Assembly (NCBI GenBank): GCA_963826105.1
Contig: CAWGWA010000006.1
Span: 1 to 64,000 of the forward strand
Direction: 5' to 3'
DNA length: 64,000 nt
Origin: WHTI01 sp963826105
Lineage (GTDB): Bacteria > Actinomycetota > CADDZG01 > WHSQ01
Under the pieces are notes generated by a model, which saw only the letters and a list, made by a program, of their open reading frames with translations, made no database searches and was not told the DNA's origin. The stretch's first letter is position 1; each line of letters begins with the position of its first letter. The translations under genes and the position numbers were made by a program. Of the stretch, positions 44,779-54,525 are shown in pieces.

Positions 44779-45977
44779 GTCTCTGGCGTTGGCGTTCTAC
44801 ACAGAACGCACCCGGTGACGACGACGGGGTGATCCGCGGAAGGGCGCGCGTCGACAAGCGAACCAAGAATCTTCTTTCCCGGCTTCAGCCGCGCGAGATA
44901 GCCGTCATCGATCACCAGGACATCGATCGGATCGCCGCCGAAGGGATCATCGAGCGGCAGCCGGCCGCGGTCCTCAATGCGTCTCGTTCCAGCAGCGGCC
45001 GCTACCCCAACATCGGTGCGCTCCTGCTCGTCAGTGCGGGGATCCCGGTGATCGACGACATCGGCAAGGGGATCATGGACACGTCCGAGGGGGCCCGACT
45101 GAGCATCGACGACGGGCTCGTGTTCCGAGAGTCGGGCGGCAGCCGCGTCGAGTTAGGCAAGGGTCAGGTGCTGACCATCGAGGCGGTCGAGGCGACGCTC
45201 GACGAAGCAAAACGTTCGATCGCGACACAGATCGAGCGCTTCGCCGAGAACACCATCGCGTACGTCCGCGAGGAACGTGATGTGTTGCTCGAGGCGGCTC
45301 GTCTTCCAGACGTCCAGACCACCTTCCACGGTCGTCATGTGCTGATCGTGGTGCGCGGCTACGACTACAAGGACGACATCCGCGCTCTCCGGTCTTATAT
45401 CCGCGAGATGCGGCCGATCCTCGTAGGGGTCGATGGGGGAGCGGATGCCTTGCTCGACGTCGGGCTCAAGCCAGACATCATCATCGGCGACATGGACTCG
45501 GTCACGACCGAGGCGATGCTGTCGGGGGCGGAGTTGATCGTTCACGCTTATCCCGGAGGCGAGGCCCCCGGTCTCGAGCGTCTGGAGGCCCTCGAGGTAC
45601 CCAACGTCGTCTATGAGGCTCCCGGGACCTCCGAGGACATCGCCATGCTGCTGGCCTACGAGCAGGGCGCGGAGTTGATCGTCGCGGTCGGCACGCACGC
45701 CAACCTCGTCGAGTTCATGGACAAGGGGCGTAAGGGGATGGCATCCACGTTCCTCACGCGTCTGCGTGTGGGCACGATCCTGATCGACGCCAAGGGCGTG
45801 AGCCGTCTCTATCGGGGTCGCGTGCGTAGGCGCGATCTCGCGCTGCTCGTGGTGGCGGCGCTCGTGACGATGGCGATCGTCGTGTCCCTGTCGGAGCCGA
45901 TGCGTCTGCGGCTCGAGTTGTACTGGCTGCAGCTGCAGAACCTATGGTTCAAATTCACACAGGCCGTTTTCGGGTGA
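44775..45977 (+). CDS. steA: SteA-like cell-separation protein
   Basis: Protein of 400 residues. The N-terminal domain is RGRARVDKRTKNLLSRLQPR; a thiamine-pyrophosphokinase-like fold follows with RPILVGVDGGADALLDVGLK and DIIIGDMDSVTTEAML. A C-terminal membrane anchor is LALLVVAALVTMAIVVSL. This matches Rv1697 and corynebacterial SteA, which act at the septum in the pathway that activates cell-wall hydrolases. Its neighbour is the SteB/MctB homologue, as in mycobacteria. Confidence 0.88.
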   Translation: MSLWRWRSTQNAPGDDDGVIRGRARVDKRTKNLLSRLQPREIAVIDHQDIDRIAAEGIIERQPAAVLNASRSSSGRYPNIGALLLVSAGIPVIDDIGKGIMDTSEGARLSIDDGLVFRESGGSRVELGKGQVLTIEAVEATLDEAKRSIATQIERFAENTIAYVREERDVLLEAARLPDVQTTFHGRHVLIVVRGYDYKDDIRALRSYIREMRPILVGVDGGADALLDVGLKPDIIIGDMDSVTTEAMLSGAELIVHAYPGGEAPGLERLEALEVPNVVYEAPGTSEDIAMLLAYEQGAELIVAVGTHANLVEFMDKGRKGMASTFLTRLRVGTILIDAKGVSRLYRGRVRRRDLALLVVAALVTMAIVVSLSEPMRLRLELYWLQLQNLWFKFTQAVFG

Positions 45978-45990
45978 GGGAGAGTTCTAG

Positions 45991-46944
45991 TTGATCGATT
46001 TCAGGTACCACCTCGTCTCGATCGTCGCGATCTTCCTCGCGCTTGGGATCGGGGTACTTATGGGCTCCGCGGTACTGGGGGAGAACCTCATCAAGGACCT
46101 GCGGAACGATCTCAAAGACATCCGCATCACGAATGAGGACCTTCGGGAGCAGACCTTGTCGCTTGAGGACCAACTCGACGATAGCGAGGACTTCGCCTCC
46201 GAGGTCCAGCCGCTGTTGATCAACGGTGCGCTCTCGGGCCGCCAGTTCGTCATCGTCCAACTCGAGGGCACTAACGGCGATTTCGTCGACGAGATCCAGT
46301 CGCTCATAGGAGAGGCCGGCGGCGAGGTCACCTCGGTCATCATCTTCCTGGAGCGCGCCTCGCTGTCGGATGAGGCGACCGTCGATCAACTTGCACTCTT
46401 GCTGCAGTCATCGGAGAGCGATCCGGACCGGTTGCGAGAGGAATTGGGCGCCGACTTCGGCGATCTGATCGGCAAGGCGGCCCTGGGCGCCAACGAGGAA
46501 CAACCGCAAGGGCCAACGGCTCAGGGGAGACTCAACGAACTTGCAACGCAATTACAGGAAGAGGGTTTCCTCGAGACCCAGGTGGTGGAGGATCAACGCC
46601 TGGTCAACGAGGGGGCGACCGTTCTGGTCCTCGCCGGTTCGGATTCCGAACCTCCGTTCCGTCTGAATGAGTTCACCAGGTCGTTGGGAAGGTCGATCGC
46701 CCAGAACGATGTCGCGGTGGTACTTGCGGAGGCCTCCTCGAGCATCTGGGCGGCGGTTCAGATGATTCGCTCCGATGATGATGCTGCCGCCCTGGTGTCT
46801 ACGGTCGACGATGCAGGGTCACCGGCGGGAGGGACCGCCACGATCCTCACCCTCGAGCAGGCCATCGGCGGAATAAGGGGCCGTCACTACGGCGTGGGCA
46901 GCGGAGCTGAAAGCATCCTCCCGCAGCCCGTACCGTCGGGCTGA
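45991..46944 (+). CDS. SteB / MctB-like (copper transporter family DUF3186) protein
   Basis: Protein of 317 residues, TTG start at 45991. An N-terminal membrane segment is in MIDFRYHLVSIVAIFLALGI, followed by a coiled coil (LIKDLRNDLKDIRITNEDL) and an extracellular alpha/beta domain. Homologues are Rv1698 (MctB, linked to copper export) and corynebacterial SteB, which binds SteA. The order steA-steB supports a role in cell separation. The two reported roles cannot be told apart here. Confidence 0.85.
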   Translation: MIDFRYHLVSIVAIFLALGIGVLMGSAVLGENLIKDLRNDLKDIRITNEDLREQTLSLEDQLDDSEDFASEVQPLLINGALSGRQFVIVQLEGTNGDFVDEIQSLIGEAGGEVTSVIIFLERASLSDEATVDQLALLLQSSESDPDRLREELGADFGDLIGKAALGANEEQPQGPTAQGRLNELATQLQEEGFLETQVVEDQRLVNEGATVLVLAGSDSEPPFRLNEFTRSLGRSIAQNDVAVVLAEASSSIWAAVQMIRSDDDAAALVSTVDDAGSPAGGTATILTLEQAIGGIRGRHYGVGSGAESILPQPVPSG

Positions 46945-46946
46945 AG

Positions 46947-48557
46947 GTGAAGGGCGGTTCCGGAACTCCATCCCTGGCGCGGGGTGCGGCGATCATCACG
47001 CTTGCGACTGCAGCATCGAGGGTCACCGGCTTCATCCGCGTCATAGTCGTGGCTGCCGCGATGGGCACGACCTTCCTGGCGAACACCTACCAGACCGCCA
47101 ACACCGCGCCCAACGTCATCTTCGAGTTGGTTGCCGCGGGCGTGCTCACCTCCATCTTCGTCCCGACCTTCGTCGAGTACCTGGTGAAGGGCGAGGAGAA
47201 GGAGGGGTGGGACGCGGCCAATGCTCTGACCTCTGTCGCTCTGGTTGGGCTGATCGTCATCGGCGGTCTCCTCGCGCTGGCGGCCCCCTTGATCATGCGC
47301 GTCTTGACGATCGGAGTGAACAACGCCGCACTGCGTGAAGAGGAGGTCGAGCTCGGGTCTACGTTCCTGCGCCTATTCGCCCCTCAGGTGATCTTCTACG
47401 GCGCCGGGATGATCATGACCGGGGCGCTCCATGCTCGCAGAAGGTTCGCTCTGGCGGCCGTTGCTCCGATCTTCAGCAACCTCGTGGTCATCGGCACCTA
47501 CCTGCTCTACGCCTCCATGCGAGGGAACCGGTCCCCGTCCGTGCAGGGCATCACCTCGGGGGAGATCCTGGTCCTTGGTATCGGGACGACTCTCGGAGTC
47601 GTCGCGATGACCGTCGTACTGATCCCACAACTCGTCAGGCTCGGGTGGCACTTCCGCTTCCGTTTCGATCCGCGGCATCCTGCGGTCAAGCGAGGAGCAC
47701 GGCTCGGGGTCTGGGCGCTCGGCTACGCGGGCGGGTACCAGGCCGGACTGATCGTGGTTCTGGTGCTGGCCAACAAGGTCGAGGGTGGGGTGGCCGCGTA
47801 CCAGTGGGCGTACACGTTCTTCTACCTGCCCCACGCTCTATTCGCGGCGCCGATCTTTTCGGTGCTGTTCACCGCGATGTCGGAGCATGTAGCGCGCAAG
47901 GAGGAGGGGCAGCTCCTGGTCCGGATGCGAGACGGCCTGCGGATGCTCGGTTTCGTTCTGCTGCCGATGGCCGCCGGGCTGGTCGCCCTCGCCCAGCCCC
48001 TCTCCCAGGTGACCCTTCAGTACGGGGTGATGACGGCTGCGGGGGCCGAACTGGTCGGTCGGGTTCTGCTAGCGTTCGCCGTCGGATTGCCCATGTACTC
48101 GTCGTTCCTTGTCTTCACGCGTGGGTTCTACGCATTGGGGGACACGAAGACGCCGACCCTGGTCAACGCCGGGACGGTCGTCGTCTCCAGCGTCGCGGGC
48201 GTCGTTCTCTTCAATGCGCTTCCTGAGGGATGGGAGGTCGCGGGGCTCGCCTTCGGGCACTCCCTCGGGTTCGCTCTCGGCGCGATAGTCCTCGGACGGA
48301 CGTTCCACGCCCGCGTCGGTTCCACCCGGTCGGCGGCCCTTCGAACCTCTTTGATGAGGACGACGACGGTCTCGGTCGCTGCCCTCGGGGCGATGCTCGT
48401 TGTGGCGAGTCTGATGGAGGGGGCCTCGAAGAGTGCGGCGTTCACGGAACTCGCCGCGGGGGGTCTTTCCGGAGCGTTCGTTTACCTCGCCGCGATGATG
48501 TTCTTGAAGGCTCCCGAGTTGAAGCAACTGCGCCGGATCCTGCCGGGAGCGTCGTGA
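46947..48557 (+). CDS. murJ: MurJ-like lipid II flippase
   Basis: MOP-superfamily flippase of 536 residues with about fourteen membrane segments. The start is GTG 46947, three bases after the steB stop. Typical text: TAASRVTGFIRVIVVAAAMG, NTAPNVIFELVAAGVLTSIF, FLRLFAPQVIFYGAGMIMTG and GFYALGDTKTPTLVNAG. It moves an undecaprenyl-linked glycan across the membrane. Its position next to glycosyltransferases suggests either peptidoglycan or a related surface polymer. Confidence 0.9.
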   Translation: MKGGSGTPSLARGAAIITLATAASRVTGFIRVIVVAAAMGTTFLANTYQTANTAPNVIFELVAAGVLTSIFVPTFVEYLVKGEEKEGWDAANALTSVALVGLIVIGGLLALAAPLIMRVLTIGVNNAALREEEVELGSTFLRLFAPQVIFYGAGMIMTGALHARRRFALAAVAPIFSNLVVIGTYLLYASMRGNRSPSVQGITSGEILVLGIGTTLGVVAMTVVLIPQLVRLGWHFRFRFDPRHPAVKRGARLGVWALGYAGGYQAGLIVVLVLANKVEGGVAAYQWAYTFFYLPHALFAAPIFSVLFTAMSEHVARKEEGQLLVRMRDGLRMLGFVLLPMAAGLVALAQPLSQVTLQYGVMTAAGAELVGRVLLAFAVGLPMYSSFLVFTRGFYALGDTKTPTLVNAGTVVVSSVAGVVLFNALPEGWEVAGLAFGHSLGFALGAIVLGRTFHARVGSTRSAALRTSLMRTTTVSVAALGAMLVVASLMEGASKSAAFTELAAGGLSGAFVYLAAMMFLKAPELKQLRRILPGAS

Positions 48558-49658
48558 CCGACCCGATCAAGGTGCTCGAGGTGCTCGGAACATCGACCGG
48601 AGGAGTCGCGGCTCACGTCGCGAGGATCACCGAAGAGCTTGACAGCGACCCGGGCTTTGAGATCGAGATCGCCGGGTCTCCCGATCTCCCCGCCGAGATG
48701 CCGGGGGACGTGCACCCCCTTCACGTTCCCAAGAGCCCGTTCGGACACCGGCAAGCGGTAAGGGCACTAGAGAGTCTGATCTCCGAGCGCGGTTACCACG
48801 TGATCCACGGGCATGGACTGCGAGCGGGGATCGATGCCGCGCGCGGTGGCACGGCGCGCCGGGGTTCCAGCCGTCGTCACGGTCCATAACCTCGTGCAGC
48901 CCGAAATCGCCGGCGCCTTGAAAGCACGCGCGTTCCGCATGGCCGAGCCACTGGTCGCAAAGCTCAGTGACAGAACACTGGCGGTGTCGGAGGAGATCGC
49001 CGATCGACTCAAGTCGGCAGCACCGGCGCGCGCCGCAACCATCGAGGTCCTCCATCTTGGAGTGGGGGAGGCACCCGCCGTTGCCCGAAGCAGGGAGGAC
49101 GTTCGCCGCGACCTGAAGCTGGACGTGAACGACCGGATGGTCGTGACGGTCGCCCGTTTGGTCCCGCAGAAGTCGCTCCACGTGCTGCTCGAAGCCGTCG
49201 CACAACTCCCGCGAACGGTTCACCTCGCCATCCTCGGAGAGGGTCGCTTGGAGGGGGAACTGAGGACCACAGCGGAGGCCGCGGGTATCGCCGACCGGGT
49301 CCACTTCCTCGGGTTCCGGTCTGATGTTGCCGATCATCTCGCCGCAGCCGATGCGTACGCGCTGTCGTCGATCTGGGAAGGCGTGCCGCTGTCGGCGCAA
49401 GAGGCCATCCTGCTCGGCACCCCGATCGTGGCCACGCGTGTGGGAGGGATGCCGGAGTTGATCGAGGACCGGATCTCTGGTCGCCTCGTTCCCCGCGACG
49501 ACCCGGGCGCTCTGGCATCTGCGTTGTCCGAGGTGCTCGAGGATCGGGCGGGCGCCGAGGGCTACGCCCGAAAGGCCGCCGAGGACCTCACGAAGAACTT
49601 CTCGACCTCGGCGATGCTGGCGCGGTTGATAGATATCTACCGGGAGCTTGCCTCATGA
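48554..49658 (+). CDS. GT4-type glycosyltransferase with one frameshift
   Basis: GT-B fold enzyme of about 367 residues. GTG at 48554 overlaps the murJ stop. The N-terminal domain (VLEVLGTSTGGVAAHVARIT, HVIHGHGLRAGIDAAR) runs to about 48838, where the frame changes by an apparent one-base insertion in CGCGGTGG. It continues VARRAGVPAVVTVHNLVQPE, then VVTVARLVPQKSLHVLLEAV, and the donor site EGVPLSAQEAILLGTPIVAT. Membrane-associated lipid-linked sugar transfer is likely. The indel may be a sequencing error, as neighbours are intact. Confidence 0.82.
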
Positions 49659-51247
49659 GACTCAGAGCGGCGATCGTCGTTGCGGTTCTGACCACGATGG
49701 TCATGCCGGCCGGGATCGCCGGTGCACAAGAAGAATCATGTGGCCGCGCCGTGATCTTCACCCTCCCCGGGGTGACGTGGGGCGACATCGAGACCTTCCG
49801 GCCGCCGGAGTTACTGAGGCTGACCGAGGTCGGTGCGGCCGGCTCGATCTCGGTGCGGACGAACGCGGCTAGGACCACCTACGCGTCGGGCTTCGCGACG
49901 ATCGGGGCTGGCGCACGCGTGGACGGGGGAGCGATGTCTGGCGGCCCCATCGGAAGGCCACGTACTCAGGGCCCCTTCGAAGTCGACGTCCAGGTGGCCG
50001 GGATGAGCGAGATCGACGAGCTGGCCGAGGAGGCCGGCTACGGAGCGGTACCCGGAGCGCTGGCGACGGCAGTCGATTCACCCGTCATCGCGATCGGGAA
50101 CGGCGATCCGGGTCATCCGGCCCCCTTGCCGGGTCGCGACGGGCGCTTCGCGCTCCTCGCTGCGATGGACGACTCGGGGGTAGTTGAGCTGGCCGCCACC
50201 GGACCTTCGCTGCTCCAGGAGGACCCCGACTCTCCCTTCGCGGTGCGCACCGACCAGGACGCCTTGGGCGAGGCTCTGGATGCGGCGCTCGCCGAGGATT
50301 GCGCCGTCATCGTCGTCGACCAGGGGGATCTCCTGCGGGCCGACCTCCTCGCCGGCTTGAACGATGTGCCGCTCACCGCTCAGTGGAGTGAGGCCCTGGA
50401 ACGGGCCGACGAGACCCTGGCCCACATCACCAGTCAGATGGACCCATCGAGGGATCTGTTGCTGGTGGTGTCGCCGACGGCACCAGCATGGGACGTGGCC
50501 CATCTAGGAGTTGCGATCGCCGTGGGCCCCGGCTACGAGCCGGGCGACACGCTCCGCTCCGCCTCAACGCGACGAACCGGAATCGTGACTCTCCCGGGGG
50601 TCGCTCCGACCGTGCTCGAGTTCCTAGGGATCGACCGCCCGGCTTCCATGAACGGGCGCCCGTTCGAGTCGATCCCCACGGACACAGACAGGATCGCCGC
50701 CGCGGTCGCCCTCGATGAGGAGAGCACGTTCATCGACCGGGTCAAGAACGGAATCAACGCGACCTTCGTGATCTTCCAGATAGCGATCTACCTGTTGGCC
50801 CTCCTTCTGTTGTCGTGGCGCGAACGGCGGAAGCATGAGGTCGCCGGCGCTGCCCTCGGACGCACTCTTGAGGCCGCGGGGCTTGGGATCGTCGCCTTCC
50901 CGATCTCGACGTTCCTCGCCGGCGCTCTACCCGCTCACGACCTCGGACTGCCGTTTTACGTGGGCGCGATACTGGCGATCGATGCCGTGCTGGTGGCGGT
51001 GGTGTGGCTCGCAAAGAGGCATGCTCTCGACCGCCTGCTCCTGCTCAGTGCCGGCACCTTAGGTCTACTGTCGCTCGACCTCATGCTCGGCGCTCGTCTG
51101 CAGATGAACACTGTGTTCGGGTACTCGCCGATCGTTGCGGGCCGCTTCTCGGGGGCCGGCAACATCGCCTTCTCGGTGCTCGCCGGGACTGCGGTCCTGA
51201 CCGCGGCCTTGGTCGTTCACCGGGGGGAGCCACACGGCGAACATTGA
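49655..51247 (+). CDS. Membrane-anchored alkaline-phosphatase-like protein, N-terminal part
   Basis: Protein of 530 residues. A signal peptide MRLRAAIVVAVLTTMVMPAG is followed by an extracellular domain (about 30-350) of the alkaline-phosphatase/sulfatase superfamily type: VIFTLPGVTWGDIETF, ARTTYASGFATIGAGARV and LPGVAPTVLEFLGIDRPASM. Several membrane segments follow (about 370-520). The metal ligands are not all clear. It ends in TGA overlapping the next TTG, and the following 201-residue reading seems to be the rest of the same membrane domain. The enzyme may transfer or remove phosphate-linked groups on surface polymers. Confidence 0.7.
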   Translation: MRLRAAIVVAVLTTMVMPAGIAGAQEESCGRAVIFTLPGVTWGDIETFRPPELLRLTEVGAAGSISVRTNAARTTYASGFATIGAGARVDGGAMSGGPIGRPRTQGPFEVDVQVAGMSEIDELAEEAGYGAVPGALATAVDSPVIAIGNGDPGHPAPLPGRDGRFALLAAMDDSGVVELAATGPSLLQEDPDSPFAVRTDQDALGEALDAALAEDCAVIVVDQGDLLRADLLAGLNDVPLTAQWSEALERADETLAHITSQMDPSRDLLLVVSPTAPAWDVAHLGVAIAVGPGYEPGDTLRSASTRRTGIVTLPGVAPTVLEFLGIDRPASMNGRPFESIPTDTDRIAAAVALDEESTFIDRVKNGINATFVIFQIAIYLLALLLLSWRERRKHEVAGAALGRTLEAAGLGIVAFPISTFLAGALPAHDLGLPFYVGAILAIDAVLVAVVWLAKRHALDRLLLLSAGTLGLLSLDLMLGARLQMNTVFGYSPIVAGRFSGAGNIAFSVLAGTAVLTAALVVHRGEPHGEH

Positions 51248-51849
51248 TCGCGATCGCCCTGTTGTTCCTGTTCGTGGTCGTCGTTGACGGTGCCCCTCAA
51301 TTCGGGAGCGACGTCGGTGGCGTGATTGCGTTGGTCCCCGGGTTCACCGTCACCTGGATGCTCCTGGCCGGGGTCCGGCCGAGGCTGCGAACCGTCGGTC
51401 TCGCCCTCCTGGGTGCCCTCGCCGCGGTCGGCCTGTTCCTGATGGTCGATCTGGCAAGACCCTCCGGATCCAGGACCCACCTCGGCCGATTGTTCGACGA
51501 CATCCAGGCACGTGGCTACGGGGTCCTCTGGGACACGATCGCGCGGAAGGCGGAAGCGAACCTCAGAGTGTTCAGGACGTCGATCTACACCCTCTTCGTA
51601 CCTCCCGCCCTCGGCGCGATGGCATGGCTCCTGCGCAGACCGGTGGGGCAGTGGCACGAGATGGCCGCGCGCTATCCGAAGCTGTGGCAGGGAATGATCG
51701 CGGGCCTAATCGTCGCCGTGTTCGGGTTCGCTACCAACGATTCAGGCATCGTCATCCCGGCCGTGATCCTGTCGTTCCTGGTTCCGACCGCCCTGTTGAT
51801 CCACCTACTGATCGGCAAGGTCATACCCGAGGTGACTCATGAGCGGTGA
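51244..51849 (+). CDS. Membrane protein, probable C-terminal continuation of the preceding gene
   Basis: About 201 residues from TTG 51244, which overlaps the previous stop as TTGA. Hydrophobic segments: IAIALLFLFVVVVDG, GGVIALVPGFTVTWMLLAGV, GLALLGALAAVGLFLMVDLA and AVILSFLVPTALLIHLL. The text PQFGSDVGGVIALVPGF looks like the end of one long phosphatase-like membrane protein. Either a frameshift split the gene or the two halves are made separately by coupled translation. Confidence 0.6.
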   Translation: MIAIALLFLFVVVVDGAPQFGSDVGGVIALVPGFTVTWMLLAGVRPRLRTVGLALLGALAAVGLFLMVDLARPSGSRTHLGRLFDDIQARGYGVLWDTIARKAEANLRVFRTSIYTLFVPPALGAMAWLLRRPVGQWHEMAARYPKLWQGMIAGLIVAVFGFATNDSGIVIPAVILSFLVPTALLIHLLIGKVIPEVTHER

Positions 51850-52681
51850 GAACGCGCTTGCGGTGCTCGGCGGGGTCCTCCTCGGGGGGCTCGTTACGGG
51901 GTCGATCATCTCGCGGCGGATCGGAAGAACCCCTCGCCGGCTGCTACGGACGAACGTTTCGGGGGCCGAGGTCCCCGCTATCCTCGGTGAACCGGTGCTG
52001 GTCGGTGGCGCCGGGGTCGCCCTCCTGGGTCTGCTCGCCGGAAAACTCGGCTGGGAGGCGATCGAAGGGGCCCGGATCCTCGGGGCGCTGGCGACGGTGG
52101 TTGCCGTCATGGCACTCGCGGGCCGCTGGGACGATCTCCGGGGTGACGAGAGACCACGAGGGTTCGGCGGACACCTGGGTGCTCTCAAAGGGGGACGTCT
52201 TACCGGTGGTTTGGTGAAAATCGTCGCCGGCGGGGCCGCGGGGCTGCTCGCGGGCCTCATCCTCACGACCGATCTCGTGATCGTGGGAGAGACCATCCTG
52301 GTGGTCGCCCTCAGTGCGAACCTCATCAACCTGCTCGACCGGGCGCCGGGACGGGCGCTCAAGGTCTGGCTCCTTATCGCGGTCCCTCTGTTCGTCTTCG
52401 GCGAGCCGATGTGGGCGATCGCCGCGTCCGGCGTCCTCGGGGTGGTGTTCTGCGCCCTCCCGGCCGACCTCGGTGAGCGGGCGATGCTCGGGGACATGGG
52501 CTCTAATGCCCTCGGCGCCGCTCTCGGGCTCGGTCTGGTCCTCGCCCTCGAGCGCCCCGCCCGGGTCGCGGCCATCGTCGTACTGCTGGCCCTCAACCTC
52601 GCCTCCGAGAAGATCTCGTTCTCCGCGGTCATCGAACGCGTCGATTTCCTGAAGAAGTTCGACGACTTGGGTCGGAAATAA
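51839..52681 (+). CDS. MraY/WecA-like polyprenyl-phosphate glycosyltransferase
   Basis: Protein of 280 residues with about eight membrane segments, ATG 51839. The GT4 transmembrane family motifs are recognisable: RTNVSGAEVPAILGEP, WDDLRGDERPRGFGG (Asp pair), NLINLLDRAPGRALKV (Asp) and MLGDMGSNALGAALGLGL (Mg site). The family's TPxHH motif is not seen and the protein is shorter than MraY. It would load a phospho-sugar onto undecaprenyl phosphate. It belongs with murJ and the glycosyltransferase just upstream. Confidence 0.72.
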   Translation: MSGENALAVLGGVLLGGLVTGSIISRRIGRTPRRLLRTNVSGAEVPAILGEPVLVGGAGVALLGLLAGKLGWEAIEGARILGALATVVAVMALAGRWDDLRGDERPRGFGGHLGALKGGRLTGGLVKIVAGGAAGLLAGLILTTDLVIVGETILVVALSANLINLLDRAPGRALKVWLLIAVPLFVFGEPMWAIAASGVLGVVFCALPADLGERAMLGDMGSNALGAALGLGLVLALERPARVAAIVVLLALNLASEKISFSAVIERVDFLKKFDDLGRK

Positions 52682-52821
52682 AGTGCGCGCGCCGACGCGC
52701 GTGCTAACTTGTGATGACCGCCTCAGAAGGACCCGATCGGGCGTAGCCGTGCCCGGACCCGGATCGTTCCGCGCCGGTCGATATCTATTTCGGCGACCGA
52801 TTCAAGCGTAGAGGAGGATCT

Positions 52822-54483
52822 GTGGCGAAGCACATCTTCGTGACCGGAGGGGTGGTCTCGAGTCTCGGGAAGGGCCTCACAGCTGCCTCCCTCGCCCGGA
52901 TCCTCAAGCATCGTGGGCTCCGCGTCATGATGCAGAAGCTCGATCCCTACATCAACGTCGACCCCGGAACCATGAACCCGTTCCAGCACGGAGAGGTCTT
53001 CGTGACCGAGGACGGGGCCGAGTGCGACCTCGATCTAGGCCACTACGAGCGATTCCTCGACGAGTCGATGCGCAAGGCCTCGAATGTCACGACCGGCGCG
53101 ATCTATTCGAACGTGATCTCCAAAGAGCGTCGCGGCGAGTACCTCGGAGACACCGTCCAGGTCATCCCGCACATCACCAACGCCATCAAGGACCGGATCC
53201 TGAGCCTGGCCGAGGACTCCGGGGCGGACATCCTCATCACCGAGATCGGGGGCACGGTCGGTGACATCGAGTCCCTGCCGTTCCTCGAGGCGATCCGGCA
53301 GCTCAAGGGCGAGTTGGGGCGGGACGACACCTGCTACCTCCATGTGACCCTGGTGCCCTACATGGCACCGGCCGAGGAACTTAAGACCAAGCCGACCCAA
53401 CACTCGGTCCGGGAGCTCCGCAGCATCGGGATCCAACCCGACGTCATCGTGTGCCGCTCGGACCGTTCGATCAGCCCCGACCTCAAGCGCAAGATCTCGC
53501 TCCTGTGTGACGTCAAGATCGAGGCGATCGTCTCGGCGGTCGACTCCCCGAACATCTACGAGATCCCTCTCGTGCTCCGGGATGAAGGTCTCGACGATTT
53601 CGTCGTCGATCACCTGCGCATGGAGGACGTGCCGGCCCCCGATCTCACGGAGTGGAAGGCGCTGGTGGCGAGGATCGACGGCGCCAAGCGACCGTGCCGG
53701 ATCGGCCTCATCGGCAAGTACATCAAGCTCCCCGACGCCTACCTGTCGGTGGTCGAGAGCCTCCGGCACGCCGGCTTCCACCACGACTCTCAGGTCGAGA
53801 TCGAATGGATCGCATCCGACGAGCTCGAGACCGCCGACCTCGACGCGGTTCTGGGAGGGCTCGACGGGATCCTCGTCCCCGGTGGCTTCGGCGTTCGAGG
53901 CATCGAAGGCAAGATCCGCGCGGTCCAGTACGCCCGAGAGCACATGATCCCGTTCCTCGGTATCTGCCTCGGGCTGCAGTGTGCGGTCATCGAGTTCGCC
54001 CGCAACGTTGCGGGGCTCGAGGACGCCAATTCCTCCGAGTTCGACGCCAACTCGGCTTTCCCGGTCGTCGACATCCTCCCGGGCCAGGACTTGGACAAGA
54101 TGGGTGGAACGATGAGACTCGGCTCCTATCCCTGCCGGCTCACTTCGGGCTCTAAAGCCGAGGATGCCTACGGCTCGGAATTGGTGTTCGAGCGTCACCG
54201 CCACCGTTACGAGGTCAACCCTCGGTACCGCCGCCGCCTCGAGGATGCAGGGCTCGTGTGCTCCGGTGAGTCGCCCGATGGCACCCTGGTCGAGATCATC
54301 GAGCTCAAGGACCACCCGTGGTTCGTGGCCGGCCAGTTCCACCCCGAGTTCAAGAGCCGCCCCGACCGCCCACAGCCCCTATTCCGGGACTTCATCGGCG
54401 CCGCGATCGCCCATCGGGGTGAGGTCGTCGACATCACCTCCCCGGCCGAGACCGACGCCGAACACGTCACCTCTGAGAAGTAG
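52822..54483 (+). CDS. pyrG: CTP synthase
   Basis: Makes CTP from UTP with glutamine. 553 residues. GTG at 52822 follows GAGGAGG. N-terminal synthetase domain: HIFVTGGVVSSLGKGLTAAS, LDPYINVDPGTMNPFQHGEV and VGDIESLPFLEAIRQL. C-terminal glutaminase: GGFGVRGIEGKIRAVQYARE, nucleophile Cys in LGICLGLQCAVIEFAR and His-Glu in VAGQFHPEFKSRP. Synteny with mycobacterial Rv1699, which also follows the steA-mctB pair. Upstream 52682-52821 has a TAACTT -10-like element. Confidence 0.97.
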   Translation: MAKHIFVTGGVVSSLGKGLTAASLARILKHRGLRVMMQKLDPYINVDPGTMNPFQHGEVFVTEDGAECDLDLGHYERFLDESMRKASNVTTGAIYSNVISKERRGEYLGDTVQVIPHITNAIKDRILSLAEDSGADILITEIGGTVGDIESLPFLEAIRQLKGELGRDDTCYLHVTLVPYMAPAEELKTKPTQHSVRELRSIGIQPDVIVCRSDRSISPDLKRKISLLCDVKIEAIVSAVDSPNIYEIPLVLRDEGLDDFVVDHLRMEDVPAPDLTEWKALVARIDGAKRPCRIGLIGKYIKLPDAYLSVVESLRHAGFHHDSQVEIEWIASDELETADLDAVLGGLDGILVPGGFGVRGIEGKIRAVQYAREHMIPFLGICLGLQCAVIEFARNVAGLEDANSSEFDANSAFPVVDILPGQDLDKMGGTMRLGSYPCRLTSGSKAEDAYGSELVFERHRHRYEVNPRYRRRLEDAGLVCSGESPDGTLVEIIELKDHPWFVAGQFHPEFKSRPDRPQPLFRDFIGAAIAHRGEVVDITSPAETDAEHVTSEK

Positions 54484-54525
54484 CCCTCCTCCCATCTGGG
54501 AAGCGCTCGGGATAGGGTCGCGATC

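Noticed and set aside
46847..51240. Antisense readings across murJ, glycosyltransferase and phosphatase-like genes
   Set aside because: Arg/Pro-rich mirror frames of well-supported genes.
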